IMG/VR virus record: IMGVR_UViG_3300048592_000655
Coordinates: 1-40,281 of that record
Length of the DNA: 40,281 nucleotides
Source: a virus
Reading direction: 5' to 3' (one strand)
Below, in pieces: positions 22,126-29,249 of the stretch. Within the stretch, counting starts at the first letter, position 1; each line of letters starts with the position of its first letter. Position numbers and translations under genes: made by a program. The notes beneath the pieces were generated by a model. The model did no database searches, was not told the DNA's origin, and saw nothing but the letters and a program-made list of their open reading frames with translations.

Positions 22126-22142
22126 AGCGCTTCATTTAGCGC
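22121..22142 (+). promoter_or_regulatory. Late-promoter motif, copy 1
   Basis: AATGAAGCGCTTCATTTAGC followed by GC. The core ATGAAGCGCTTCAT (22122-22135) is a perfect 14-base palindrome. It is 30 bases upstream of the protease/scaffold start and matches copies before the tail and leftward late operons. Probable activator site; inferred. Confidence 0.75.
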
Positions 22143-22172
22143 CCCCATCCCCGCGCGGACACAGTGCGGGGC

Positions 22173-23183
22173 ATGGCTACCGCACAGCTTCCTCCCTCCA
22201 TCGAGATCTTCCGCCCCGGTCGGCACATCGACGACGCGGGCGCGGTGCATGAATTCTCCGACGCCGACGTGGCCGGCATGGTCGAGGCCTACGACCCGGC
22301 CGTGCGCGAAGCGCCGCTCACCGTCGGCCACCCCGCGCACAACCTCCCGGCCTACGGCTGGGTGAAGCGCGTGGCGCGCAACGCCGCCGGCCGCCTGGTC
22401 GTCGATGCGCACCAGGTCGAGCCGCAGTTCGCCGAAATGGTGGCCGCCGGCCGCTTCAAGAAGCGGTCGGCCTCGTTCTACCCCCCGCAGCACCCCAACA
22501 ACCCCAAGCCCGGCCAGTGGTACCTGCGGCACGTCGCCTTTCTGGGCGCGCAGCCGCCGGCCATTGCCGGGCTCAAGGACTTTGCCGACGACGACGCCGG
22601 CACCGTGAGCTTTTCCGAGGGCGAGCCGGGGCCGGCCGCCAATCCACCCCATTCCCCCCACCAGGAGCAATCCATGACGCAGGAAATCAAGGACGCGCAG
22701 GACCGCGCCGCCAAGGCCGAAGCCGACGCCAAGGCCGCCCTCGACGCCAAGACCGCGGCCGAGGCCGAGGCCGCCGCCGCCAAGGCGCAACTGGCGCAGT
22801 TCGCCGAACAGGCGCGCCGCGACCGCCATGCCGGCTTCGTGTCGTTTGCCGACGACCAGGTCAAGGCCGGCCGGCTGCTGCCCAAGGACAAGGACGCCGC
22901 GGTGGCCGTGCTCGAAACCCTGGCCGACGCTCAGCCGGTGAAGTTCGCCGAGGGCGGCGCCACCAAGGAAGTGCCCCCGGCCGAATGGCTCAAGGGCCTG
23001 CTCGCCGCGGCCCAGCCGGTGGTGAGCTTCGGCGAGTTCGCGCCCGGCACCGCCGCGCCCACCGCCGGCAGCGCCCAGGGCCTGTCCGATGCCGAGATCG
23101 ACTCCCGCGCCCGCGCCTACGCCGCGCAGCACAAGGTGAGCTACGCCGAGGCGGTCTCCGCCGTCGCCAGCTTCACCGCCTGA
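22173..23183 (+). CDS. Mu-like prohead protease (gpI) with in-frame scaffold
   Basis: 336 residues. The N-terminal 150 residues contain the Mu protease pattern: FRPGRHIDDAGAVHEFSDADVAGMVEAYDP, APLTVGHPAHNLPAYGWVKRV, FAEMVAAGRFKKRSASFYPP and LRHVAFLGAQPPAIAGL. These suit the I32-type prohead protease, with catalytic Ser in RSASFY and His in TVGHPAHN. The C-terminal half is a coiled coil (about 168-215) plus a helical end used as scaffold. The protein guides capsid assembly and then degrades the scaffold. Start at 22173; a GTG at 22164 is an alternative. Confidence 0.9.
   Translation: MATAQLPPSIEIFRPGRHIDDAGAVHEFSDADVAGMVEAYDPAVREAPLTVGHPAHNLPAYGWVKRVARNAAGRLVVDAHQVEPQFAEMVAAGRFKKRSASFYPPQHPNNPKPGQWYLRHVAFLGAQPPAIAGLKDFADDDAGTVSFSEGEPGPAANPPHSPHQEQSMTQEIKDAQDRAAKAEADAKAALDAKTAAEAEAAAAKAQLAQFAEQARRDRHAGFVSFADDQVKAGRLLPKDKDAAVAVLETLADAQPVKFAEGGATKEVPPAEWLKGLLAAAQPVVSFGEFAPGTAAPTAGSAQGLSDAEIDSRARAYAAQHKVSYAEAVSAVASFTA
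22674..23183 (+). CDS. Internal in-frame scaffold protein (Mu Z-like)
   Basis: An ATG at 22674, in frame with the protease, has AGGAG about 6 bases upstream (CCAGGAGCAATCCATG) and would give a 169-residue product, MTQEIKDAQDRAAKAEADA.... It consists of a coiled coil followed by a helical C-terminus ending VSAVASFTA. In Mu, scaffold Z is made from just such an internal start within protease gene I. The nested start is therefore expected to supply free scaffold in excess over protease. Confidence 0.75.
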   Translation: MTQEIKDAQDRAAKAEADAKAALDAKTAAEAEAAAAKAQLAQFAEQARRDRHAGFVSFADDQVKAGRLLPKDKDAAVAVLETLADAQPVKFAEGGATKEVPPAEWLKGLLAAAQPVVSFGEFAPGTAAPTAGSAQGLSDAEIDSRARAYAAQHKVSYAEAVSAVASFTA

Positions 23184-23211
23184 CCCCCCTATATAGAAGG
23201 ACGCCGCCGCC

Positions 23212-24174
23212 ATGATGACCCCCGCCGAGATCCGGCTGAAGCAGAACCCCATCCTCACCAACCTGCTGCTCGGCATGGGCCAGGGCAGCTACGTGGCCGA
23301 GCGCCTCATGCCGCGCCTGCCGCAGAGCCTGTCGTCGGTGACGCTGGCGCAGATGGGCGATGAGCGCTTCCGCCGCTACAGCCTGCGCCGTGCGCCGGGC
23401 ACCGTGACCAAGCGCGTGAACATCAAGTACCAGGACAAGACCTACTCGGTCGACCAGTACTCGGTCGAGGTGCCGATTCCGCGCGAGCTGATCCGCGAGG
23501 CCGACGAGGCGCGCCGGCTCAACGTGGGCGCCAACCTCGACATCAGCCGCATCGCCATGACCACGGCCAACGACATCCTCGGCCTGGACTACGAGCTCGA
23601 GGTGGCCACGCTGGCCACCACCGTGGGCACCTATGCCGCGGGCCACACCCTGGCGCTGGCCGCCGGCACCAAGTGGAGCGCCTCGACCGGCACGCCGGTG
23701 ACCGACATCACCGCCGCCAGCGAGATCATCCGCAAGAAGATCGGCAAGCGCCCGAACACGCTCACGCTGAGCGCGGACGCCTGGAACGCGCTGCGCTTCA
23801 ACGAGCAGGTGCGCACCTACCTGCCCGACAGCCAGATGGGCCCGGCCACCAACGAGCAGCTCAAGAACATCCTCAACCTCGAGGAGATCCACGTCGGCGA
23901 TGCGGTGTGGATCGACGACACCGACACCGGGCAGGACGTGTGGGGCAACAACGCGGTGCTGGCCTACGTGCCGCGCATCGGCGGCGCAGGCACCAGCGAC
24001 ATCAGCCTGGCCGAGCCCGGCTTTGCCTTCACCAACGTGCTCGAGGGCCACCCCTTCGCCGAGACGCCGTACTACGAGGCCGGCCTCAAGAGCTGGGTGT
24101 ATGGCGCCACCTACGAGCGCCGCCCGAACGTGGCGTACAACACCGCCGCCTTCCTGTTTCAGAACCCGAAGTGA
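23212..24174 (+). CDS. Major capsid protein
   Basis: 320 residues, MMTPAEIRLKQNPILTNLLLGMGQ. Features of an HK97-fold shell protein of the D3112-type: long N-arm (VAERLMPRLPQSLSSVTLAQMGDERFRRYSLRRAPGT), central PIPRELIREADEA, IGKRPNTLTLSADAWNALRFNEQVRTYLP, and VWGNNAVLAYVPRIG near the C-terminus. It directly follows the scaffold, with AAGGA about 11 bases upstream. It differs from Mu gpT in sequence. Forms the icosahedral head with the portal at one vertex. Confidence 0.9.
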   Translation: MMTPAEIRLKQNPILTNLLLGMGQGSYVAERLMPRLPQSLSSVTLAQMGDERFRRYSLRRAPGTVTKRVNIKYQDKTYSVDQYSVEVPIPRELIREADEARRLNVGANLDISRIAMTTANDILGLDYELEVATLATTVGTYAAGHTLALAAGTKWSASTGTPVTDITAASEIIRKKIGKRPNTLTLSADAWNALRFNEQVRTYLPDSQMGPATNEQLKNILNLEEIHVGDAVWIDDTDTGQDVWGNNAVLAYVPRIGGAGTSDISLAEPGFAFTNVLEGHPFAETPYYEAGLKSWVYGATYERRPNVAYNTAAFLFQNPK

Positions 24175-24185
24175 GGCGCGAGCAC

Positions 24186-24533
24186 ATGAGCCAGCGCCTG
24201 ATCGCCCATGTGTGCGTCGCCGGCGTCGCGCTGCTGCTCGACGGCGTGCGCGTCAACTTCAAGCCGGGCGAGACGCTGCCCGACGCGCTGCCGCTGACCG
24301 TGCTCGACGAGCTCGTGAGCCTGGGCGCGGTCGAGAGGCGCATCGCCGAACCGACCTCTTTCGTGAGCGAAGCCGCCGGCAGCAATGAGGCGGGCGCAGC
24401 CGGGGGCGCAATCCCCGGCACCCATACCTCCGCCGGCGAAGGCTCGGGGGCCGCGGACGAGCTTGCCGCGGCCCCTGCGACGGACGCCGCGGCGGACCCC
24501 GCCGTGCCCGCTGCCGGCAAGAAGAAGACCTGA
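24186..24533 (+). CDS. Small phage protein with a compact N-terminal domain and Ala-rich tail
   Basis: 115 residues. The first ~50 (MSQRLIAHVCVAGVALLLDGVRVNFKPGETLPDALPLTVLDELVSLGAVE) form a small domain with a G-x2-F-x-P-G-E signature and a LVSLGAV end, resembling the 60-residue protein at 29810-29992 and the DUF7210-type proteins near capsid and tail genes. The rest is low-complexity Ala/Gly/Glu and ends AGKKKT. Probably a head accessory; function unknown. Confidence 0.7.
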   Translation: MSQRLIAHVCVAGVALLLDGVRVNFKPGETLPDALPLTVLDELVSLGAVERRIAEPTSFVSEAAGSNEAGAAGGAIPGTHTSAGEGSGAADELAAAPATDAAADPAVPAAGKKKT

Positions 24534-24556
24534 CCGCCACCACTTAGGAGCCCGCC

Positions 24557-24922
24557 ATGGGACGCCAGTACGACAAGCAACACGCCGCCACCGTGGTGGC
24601 CACCGCCGCGATCGAGAAAGCCCGCTTCGTCGGCTTCGGCGGCGCGCACGCCACCGCCGCCGGCGGCACCTCGGCCGATTCGATGGGGGTGAGCGAGCAC
24701 GCCGCCGCCATCGGCAGCACGGTGTCGGTGATCACCGGCTACAGCGCGCTGGTCGAGGCCAGCGCCCCGATCGCCGCCCACGCCTTCGTCAAGCCCGCGG
24801 CCGACGGCAGCGGCAAGGCGGCCGTGGGCAGCAACACCGACCACTGCGGCAAGGCGCTCGAGGCTGCTACCGCGGCCGGGCAGATGATCGAGGTGGTGTT
24901 GTACCGCCACCTGCACGCGTAA
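24557..24922 (+). CDS. DUF2190 capsid-decoration-type protein
   Basis: 121 residues. The N-terminus (MGRQYDKQHAATVVATAAIEKARFVGFGGAHATAAGG) and the VVLYRHLHA end, with repeated beta strands between (STVSVITGYSALVEASAPIAAHAFVKPAADG), match DUF2190, a trimeric decoration protein bound at capsid threefold axes in several phages. AGGAG lies about 8 bases upstream. Position after capsid supports it. Stabilising role is inferred from the family. Confidence 0.82.
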   Translation: MGRQYDKQHAATVVATAAIEKARFVGFGGAHATAAGGTSADSMGVSEHAAAIGSTVSVITGYSALVEASAPIAAHAFVKPAADGSGKAAVGSNTDHCGKALEAATAAGQMIEVVLYRHLHA

Positions 24923-24944
24923 CGCGTAGCCCCGAGGAGCCGAC

Positions 24945-25364
24945 ATGCCCAGCTTCATCTTCAACAGCGCCGTCCGCGACGAAGCGACCGGTGCCATCGA
25001 CTACGACACCGACAACTTCAAGGTCATGCTGCTCACCGCGGCTGCCGCACCCAACAAGGACACCTGGGCCAAGCGCAGCGACGTCACCAACGAAGTCGTC
25101 GGCACCGGTTACACCGCTGGAGGTGCCGCAGTCGTCGTGGCAGTAGGCGCGGTCGACACCGTAAACGACCGTGTCGACATCTCGCTCGGCGGCGCGACGT
25201 GGGCCAACGCCACCATCACCGCCCGCTACGCGGTGTACTACAAGGCGCGCGGCGGCGCGGATACGGCCGACGAGCTGGTGGCGGTGAATGACTTTGGCGC
25301 CGATGTCGCCAGCACTGCGGCCGCCTTTGCGTTGGCGGAATCGACCTACCGCAAGCAGAACTGA
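24945..25364 (+). CDS. Structural protein of unknown role, beta-rich
   Basis: 139 residues, MPSFIFNSAVRDEATGAIDYDTDNFKVMLLTAAAAPNKDTWAKRSDVTNEV, followed by alternating strands (AVVVAVGAVDTVNDRVDISLGGATW). The N-terminal pattern IDYDTDNFKVMLL recurs in phage structural proteins encoded near head or tail genes. A ribosome site (GAGGAG) precedes it. Probably a virion component; position cannot decide head or tail. Confidence 0.7.
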   Translation: MPSFIFNSAVRDEATGAIDYDTDNFKVMLLTAAAAPNKDTWAKRSDVTNEVVGTGYTAGGAAVVVAVGAVDTVNDRVDISLGGATWANATITARYAVYYKARGGADTADELVAVNDFGADVASTAAAFALAESTYRKQN

Positions 25365-25368
25365 CGCC

Positions 25369-25800
25369 ATGGCCGGCGTGCAGTTGGCGCTCTACAAGCC
25401 GCACCGCGCGATGGACATCGGCGGGCGGCTTATTTGTTTTTGGACCCGCAGCCGGTACTCGCACGTCGAGGTGGTCATCGACGGCATCTGCTACTCGTCG
25501 AGCCTCCGAGACGGCGGGGTACGGGCCAAGCGGATCGATCTGACTCCCGGCTGGTGGCGCGTGATCCCCGTCACCTGGCGCGACCCCGAGGCTGCGCTGC
25601 GGATCTGGAGGATCTACGAGGGGGAGCCCTACGGATGGGGCGATCTACTCGTGCAGCACGTCCTGCGCCTGCCTGTCGATGACCCAGGCCTGCTGTGCTC
25701 GGAGTTGTGCGCCCGAATGCTCGGCCTGCCCGAGTCTATGTCTCGAGGCATCACTCCGGGGCAGATCGTGGACTACGTTGAAATGAGGAGCATGAAATGA
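25369..25800 (+). CDS. Permuted NlpC/P60-type (papain-fold) hydrolase
   Basis: 143 residues. The order SRYSHVEVVIDG (His in about 30-41) before LLCSELCARMLGLPE (Cys near 110) is the circularly permuted NlpC/P60/YiiX layout: catalytic His first, Cys later. WWRVIPVTWRDPEAALRIWRIYEGEPYGWGDLL provides the middle of the fold. Such enzymes cleave peptidoglycan peptides or acyl bonds. In tailed phages they can help penetrate the wall, but this copy lies between decoration and connector genes rather than with tail-tip genes. Confidence 0.75.
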   Translation: MAGVQLALYKPHRAMDIGGRLICFWTRSRYSHVEVVIDGICYSSSLRDGGVRAKRIDLTPGWWRVIPVTWRDPEAALRIWRIYEGEPYGWGDLLVQHVLRLPVDDPGLLCSELCARMLGLPESMSRGITPGQIVDYVEMRSMK

Positions 25801-26208
25801 CTGCCGAAGAGATCCGCGCCGCAATCGCCGCCGACCCTGCATTGCAGGCGCTCGTGCCCGACACTGTGGCTATCGCCGCTGCGCTGTCTCAAGGGCGCAC
25901 CCGCTGGAAGCACACCGACATCGGCGTGGGCACGATCATCGAAGTGCTCGGCCTCGCCGCAGCAAACCCGGTGCTCGATGCGCTCTACGCCTCACCCGTA
26001 CCCCCACGTCAAGCCGCTGCTGGACCAAGGCAGTTTGCGGCTGGATACCGTCGCGCAAGCCGGGATGCTGCAACCACTCGTCACGGGCGGGCTACTCACG
26101 CAAGCCCAGCTCGACGCGCTCATCGCTCGGGCGAAAGAGCCTGCACCCGTCGCTGAATACGACGTGCGCGTGGCGATCTACAACGACGACGGCTCCATGA
26201 AGGTGTAA
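25797..26208 (+). pseudogene. Frameshifted phage structural gene (reads in two frames)
   Basis: The first frame from ATG 25797 gives MTAEEIRAAIAADPALQALVPDT...LAAANPVLDALYA and is normal; after about 25990 it becomes Arg/Ala-rich nonsense ending at 26156. The next frame, open over 25978-26208, continues with YPHVKPLLDQGSLRLDTVAQAG and ends EYDVRVAIYNDDGSMKV, which suits this kind of protein. A single extra base, probably in the CCCCC run at 25999-26003, explains the break. The intact protein would be about 135 residues. Programmed +1 shifting or a sequencing slip are alternatives to a true mutation. Confidence 0.75.
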
Positions 26209-26210
26209 CG

Positions 26211-26588
26211 ATGGCACTCACGAAAAACGACACCACGATCATCGCCAGCGCGAGCAACGCAGCGGGCGCAACCACGCGCGGCACGATTGACCTCAGCAGC
26301 GCCTACGGCGGCATCGTCACCATGAAGATCACTAACGGCGCAACCGGCCCCACGGTGCAAGCCGAAGGGCGCGTGCTGGTCTCGCACGCCGACACGCTGC
26401 CGACTGCTGCGAGTGCGGGCGCGGACTGGAAAACCATCTGGCGATTCGGCGGCGGCGTGACGGGTAGCGCGGTGACCGAGCAGAGTTTCCAGTTCGGCCC
26501 CGAGGTGCGCCACCTTGAGGTCGAGTTCACCGGCAATGTGGGGCAGGCCGTGACCGTCGAAGCCCTCGCATCGACCTATACGGTGTAA
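26211..26588 (+). CDS. Beta-rich structural protein, function unknown
   Basis: 125 residues. MALTKNDTTIIASASNAAGATTRGTIDLSSAYGGIVTMKITNGATG... shows alternating strands, a jelly-roll-like appearance, and ends VEALASTYTV. It begins 2 bases after the preceding stop. I do not recognise the family, but similar proteins sit beside LamG-type proteins in phage structural regions. Likely virion accessory. Confidence 0.68.
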   Translation: MALTKNDTTIIASASNAAGATTRGTIDLSSAYGGIVTMKITNGATGPTVQAEGRVLVSHADTLPTAASAGADWKTIWRFGGGVTGSAVTEQSFQFGPEVRHLEVEFTGNVGQAVTVEALASTYTV

Positions 26589-26591
26589 GTC

Positions 26592-27368
26592 GTGACCGCG
26601 ATCATCATCCCGCGCCGCCACTACACTCAGCCGCAGGGGCGGGTGGAGGTTGCGCCTGAGTGGGCTGATGGGCTGATCGGGGTGTTCCTGCCCCCGGCGA
26701 TGTCGCCAGAGTGGCAGATCACCGGCACGACAGGGCTGCTTGTGCCAAGGCGAGACGGGATCGCATTCGACACGGAGGGCGGCACGACATACGTGAGCAA
26801 GCCGGTGGCCGAGCATCAAAACACCGGGTTTACTATGCTGGTGTCCGGTGTAACGAAAAACAATGCCGCCAAGGACTACGCAGGCTTCTATGACGGCGGT
26901 ACATACCAAGGACTGCTGTACTCAACAGGCTCGTTAAAATTCAGCTACTACCCGCGTAACGGACTAGGCGTTGTATTCGATGCTGCGCCTAGTCTTAGAG
27001 CAGCAGGCGGCGATGAATACACGCTAATTTGCGGAGGTAACGGCGCAACACACGCAGGGGCGCTGATGCAAAACGGGGCGCTGTTCCGACTGTCCGGGAC
27101 GTACAGCGGCACCAGCGCATACGACAGAGTTCACACTGGCTGTCGTTTTTATAGCAATGGCGCCGCGTCAAATACACTGAGCGCATTCTGGCGGAAGTTT
27201 CTCGTGGCGGACGCCCAGCGCGAGCTTGCGCTCAACCCTTGGCAGCTTTTCAGAGCCGACCCAATCCGCATCTACAGCCTGCCGGCGGGCGCAATCACGC
27301 TCAACAGCCTGACCATGGGCAACATCACGCAGACGACCGCGCGCGCAACGCTGTCCGTGACAAGGTAA
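26592..27368 (+). CDS. Concanavalin/LamG-like structural protein, possible receptor-binding
   Basis: 258 residues, GTG start. Long beta-rich domain with TEGGTTYVSKPVAEHQNTGFTMLVSGVTKNN, FYDGGTYQGLLYSTGSLKFSYY and the end LALNPWQLFRADPIRIYSLPAG. The NPWQLF ending is typical of phage proteins with a C-terminal LamG/concanavalin fold that bind glycans or decorate virions. A block at about 26800-27180 is visibly AT-richer than its surroundings, which may reflect recent exchange. Confidence 0.7.
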   Translation: MTAIIIPRRHYTQPQGRVEVAPEWADGLIGVFLPPAMSPEWQITGTTGLLVPRRDGIAFDTEGGTTYVSKPVAEHQNTGFTMLVSGVTKNNAAKDYAGFYDGGTYQGLLYSTGSLKFSYYPRNGLGVVFDAAPSLRAAGGDEYTLICGGNGATHAGALMQNGALFRLSGTYSGTSAYDRVHTGCRFYSNGAASNTLSAFWRKFLVADAQRELALNPWQLFRADPIRIYSLPAGAITLNSLTMGNITQTTARATLSVTR

Positions 27369-27372
27369 CGAC

Positions 27373-29016
27373 ATGGCAACGTTCTACCTCGTCATCCAGC
27401 GCGACACCGTCGAGGGCGTTCCCGCGTCCGCGCCGACTTGGGCGCGTGCCAACATCGGCACGGACTCTGGCTGGACCGCTGGCGCAGGCGGCACGATCGT
27501 CTATCACGACGCCGACACGGACCCCGGCAGCGGCTCGACGTACCAGTTCGACCCCGATGCGACCGGGCTGACTGCAGACACGGCGTATGTGTCCTACGCA
27601 GTGTGGGACGACGGCAGCACGACTGTGGGGCCGGTTACGGCGGCGTGGACGACGAATGCCGGCAGCGCCGCCACGGCATTCGGCGCCACCATTGCGTGCG
27701 CGTCTGTCCTTTCCCCCGGTGCGGCCTCGGGTGCGGCTGCGATTGCAGGGGCCTTTGCGTCGTGTGCGGTATCGCTGGCCGTGGCCGGTGCACCGGCCGC
27801 GGCAGGGGCCGCCGATGGGAAGACGCTCTCTGTCGCGGCCGAGCTGATACCGGGGCATGCAGCCGGCGCGGCATCCGGCGAGGCGCCAGGCGCTACGCTG
27901 ATCACTGCGGCAGCGTTTGTACCGAGCGCCGCCGCCGGACAGGCCGCCTGCTCCGGCGCAACTGTTTCTGCTGGCGGTGCTCTCGTGGCGGGCGCGGCAA
28001 CCGGATCCTCAGTCTCCAATGGGCACGTCATTACGCAGGCCGTCACGCTAATTCCCGGCGCCGTCACGGCCGGCGGGGGCGTCGATGCGCCCGGCGCGAT
28101 CATTGTCGCTGCAGCGTCGATTGCCCCAGGGGTGGCGACGGGCGGGGCTGCGCCCGCAGGCGCAGTGCTCGCATCGGCGGTCGCTCTCATCTCCGGCGCC
28201 GCCGCGGGGGCCGCAGCGGCCAGCGGGCCCGCGCTTTCGCTTGGCGCAAGCCTGTTGCCCGGTGCTGCAGCCGTGGGAGTCGGCGCGACGGCGCCGGGCG
28301 CCACCGTCATCGCGCTCGCCGACCTCGCCGCAGGCGCAGCAAGCGGTGCAGCGAGCGTACCGGCGCACATCTGGCAGGCCTTCCTGGCTTTGATCGCCGG
28401 ATCGGCCGCCGGAGAGACCGCCGCCGATCCAGCTGGCACCGCCCCCGGCGCCGAGTTCGCCGCCTTCCTCGCTTTGATCGTCGGCGAAGCCTCCGGCGTC
28501 GTCCTGGATGAATACCCCATGAAATACGCCACCCTCGCAGACATGGTCACCCGCTTCGGGCAGGCCGAACTGGTGCAGCTCACCGACACGCTGCACCGCC
28601 CGCCGACCACGATCGACACCACGCGCGTGCAGATCGCGATCCACGATGCGCAGATGGAGGTCGACAGCGCGATCGGGCGCATCTACCGTCTGCCCTTGGC
28701 GGGGTGCGTACGCCCGCCGGTGCCCCCTGCGACCGAGCCGTCTGTTGTGGCGCCGCCCCAGCTCACCCGCCTGACGTGCGACATCGCACGCTATTTCCTG
28801 TACGACGACGCAGCCCCCGAGAACGAGGTGGTGCGTCGCTACAAACAGGCCCGGGCCACGCTGGACGACCTTGCCAGCGGCACCCTGCAGCTCGCGTGCC
28901 CCTGGGGCGGTTCGCCCGGCGAATTGATCGCCGCCGATGCCCAGTCGGGCAGCGCCGAGGTGTACGACTTCTTCGCCCCGCGCCAGATCACAGACGACGC
29001 CCTGCGCGGCTTCTGA
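27373..29016 (+). CDS. Ala/Gly-rich repeat protein fused to gp36-like (DUF1320) connector
   Basis: 547 residues. Residues 1-100 form a beta-rich domain (MATFYLVIQRDTVEGVP...). Residues 103-380 hold about 12 repeats of 22-24 residues with consensus around A-x3-A-x2-L-I-P-G-A-A-x-G-x3-A-x-G. From residue 383 (MKYATLADMVTRFGQAELVQL) it is a full DUF1320 domain, as in Mu gp36, a head-tail connector protein. An in-frame ATG at 28519 could yield the 165-residue gp36 alone. In other Mu-like phages gp36 is free-standing, so this is a fusion or readthrough arrangement. The repeats may project from the virion. Confidence 0.85.
   Translation: MATFYLVIQRDTVEGVPASAPTWARANIGTDSGWTAGAGGTIVYHDADTDPGSGSTYQFDPDATGLTADTAYVSYAVWDDGSTTVGPVTAAWTTNAGSAATAFGATIACASVLSPGAASGAAAIAGAFASCAVSLAVAGAPAAAGAADGKTLSVAAELIPGHAAGAASGEAPGATLITAAAFVPSAAAGQAACSGATVSAGGALVAGAATGSSVSNGHVITQAVTLIPGAVTAGGGVDAPGAIIVAAASIAPGVATGGAAPAGAVLASAVALISGAAAGAAAASGPALSLGASLLPGAAAVGVGATAPGATVIALADLAAGAASGAASVPAHIWQAFLALIAGSAAGETAADPAGTAPGAEFAAFLALIVGEASGVVLDEYPMKYATLADMVTRFGQAELVQLTDTLHRPPTTIDTTRVQIAIHDAQMEVDSAIGRIYRLPLAGCVRPPVPPATEPSVVAPPQLTRLTCDIARYFLYDDAAPENEVVRRYKQARATLDDLASGTLQLACPWGGSPGELIAADAQSGSAEVYDFFAPRQITDDALRGF
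27679..28512 (+). repeat. Twelve Ala/Gly-rich protein repeats
   Basis: About 834 bases encode roughly 12 units of 22-24 residues. Typical units end in A-P-G or A-A-x-G and carry LIPG or VPSA near the middle. Copies differ at DNA level, so they are not a recent tandem duplication. They form the central part of the protein at 27373. Confidence 0.75.
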
Positions 29017-29107
29017 CCCCTTCTGCCGGCCCCCGGCTGGCACGCTCGATCGAGCATCCCCGCGCGCCGCCATGCTCCGCGCAATCTGATCGGCCGCCTC
29101 CGCCGAC

Positions 29108-29129
29108 AATGAACCCCTTCATTTAGCGC
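29108..29129 (+). promoter_or_regulatory. Late-promoter motif, copy 2
   Basis: AATGAACCCCTTCATTTAGC followed by GC; it differs from copy 1 at only two of 22 positions. It lies in the 233-base gap before the tail genes, 120 bases before the gp37-like start. Apart from this motif and a perfect dyad GCTCGATCGAGC at 29044-29055, the gap holds nothing I recognise. Confidence 0.72.
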
Positions 29130-29249
29130 TCCGGGCGCATGAGGACGAAGATCGCGGCACATCCACTGCCCGCGACCTGCGACCGATCCCATGCTGGCCC
29201 GCGCTCTCTCCCTTCGTTTCACCCCTCCTGCTGCCACGGGTTGCTGCTG

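Noticed and set aside
27594-28682. Minus-strand frame of 362 residues rich in Ala/Pro
   Set aside because: Reverse reading of the Ala/Gly repeats; the plus frame continues into a real gp36 domain.
29044-29055. Perfect palindrome GCTCGATCGAGC before the tail operon
   Set aside because: Too short and unrepeated to call an operator; no T-run for a terminator. Noted only within the gap description.
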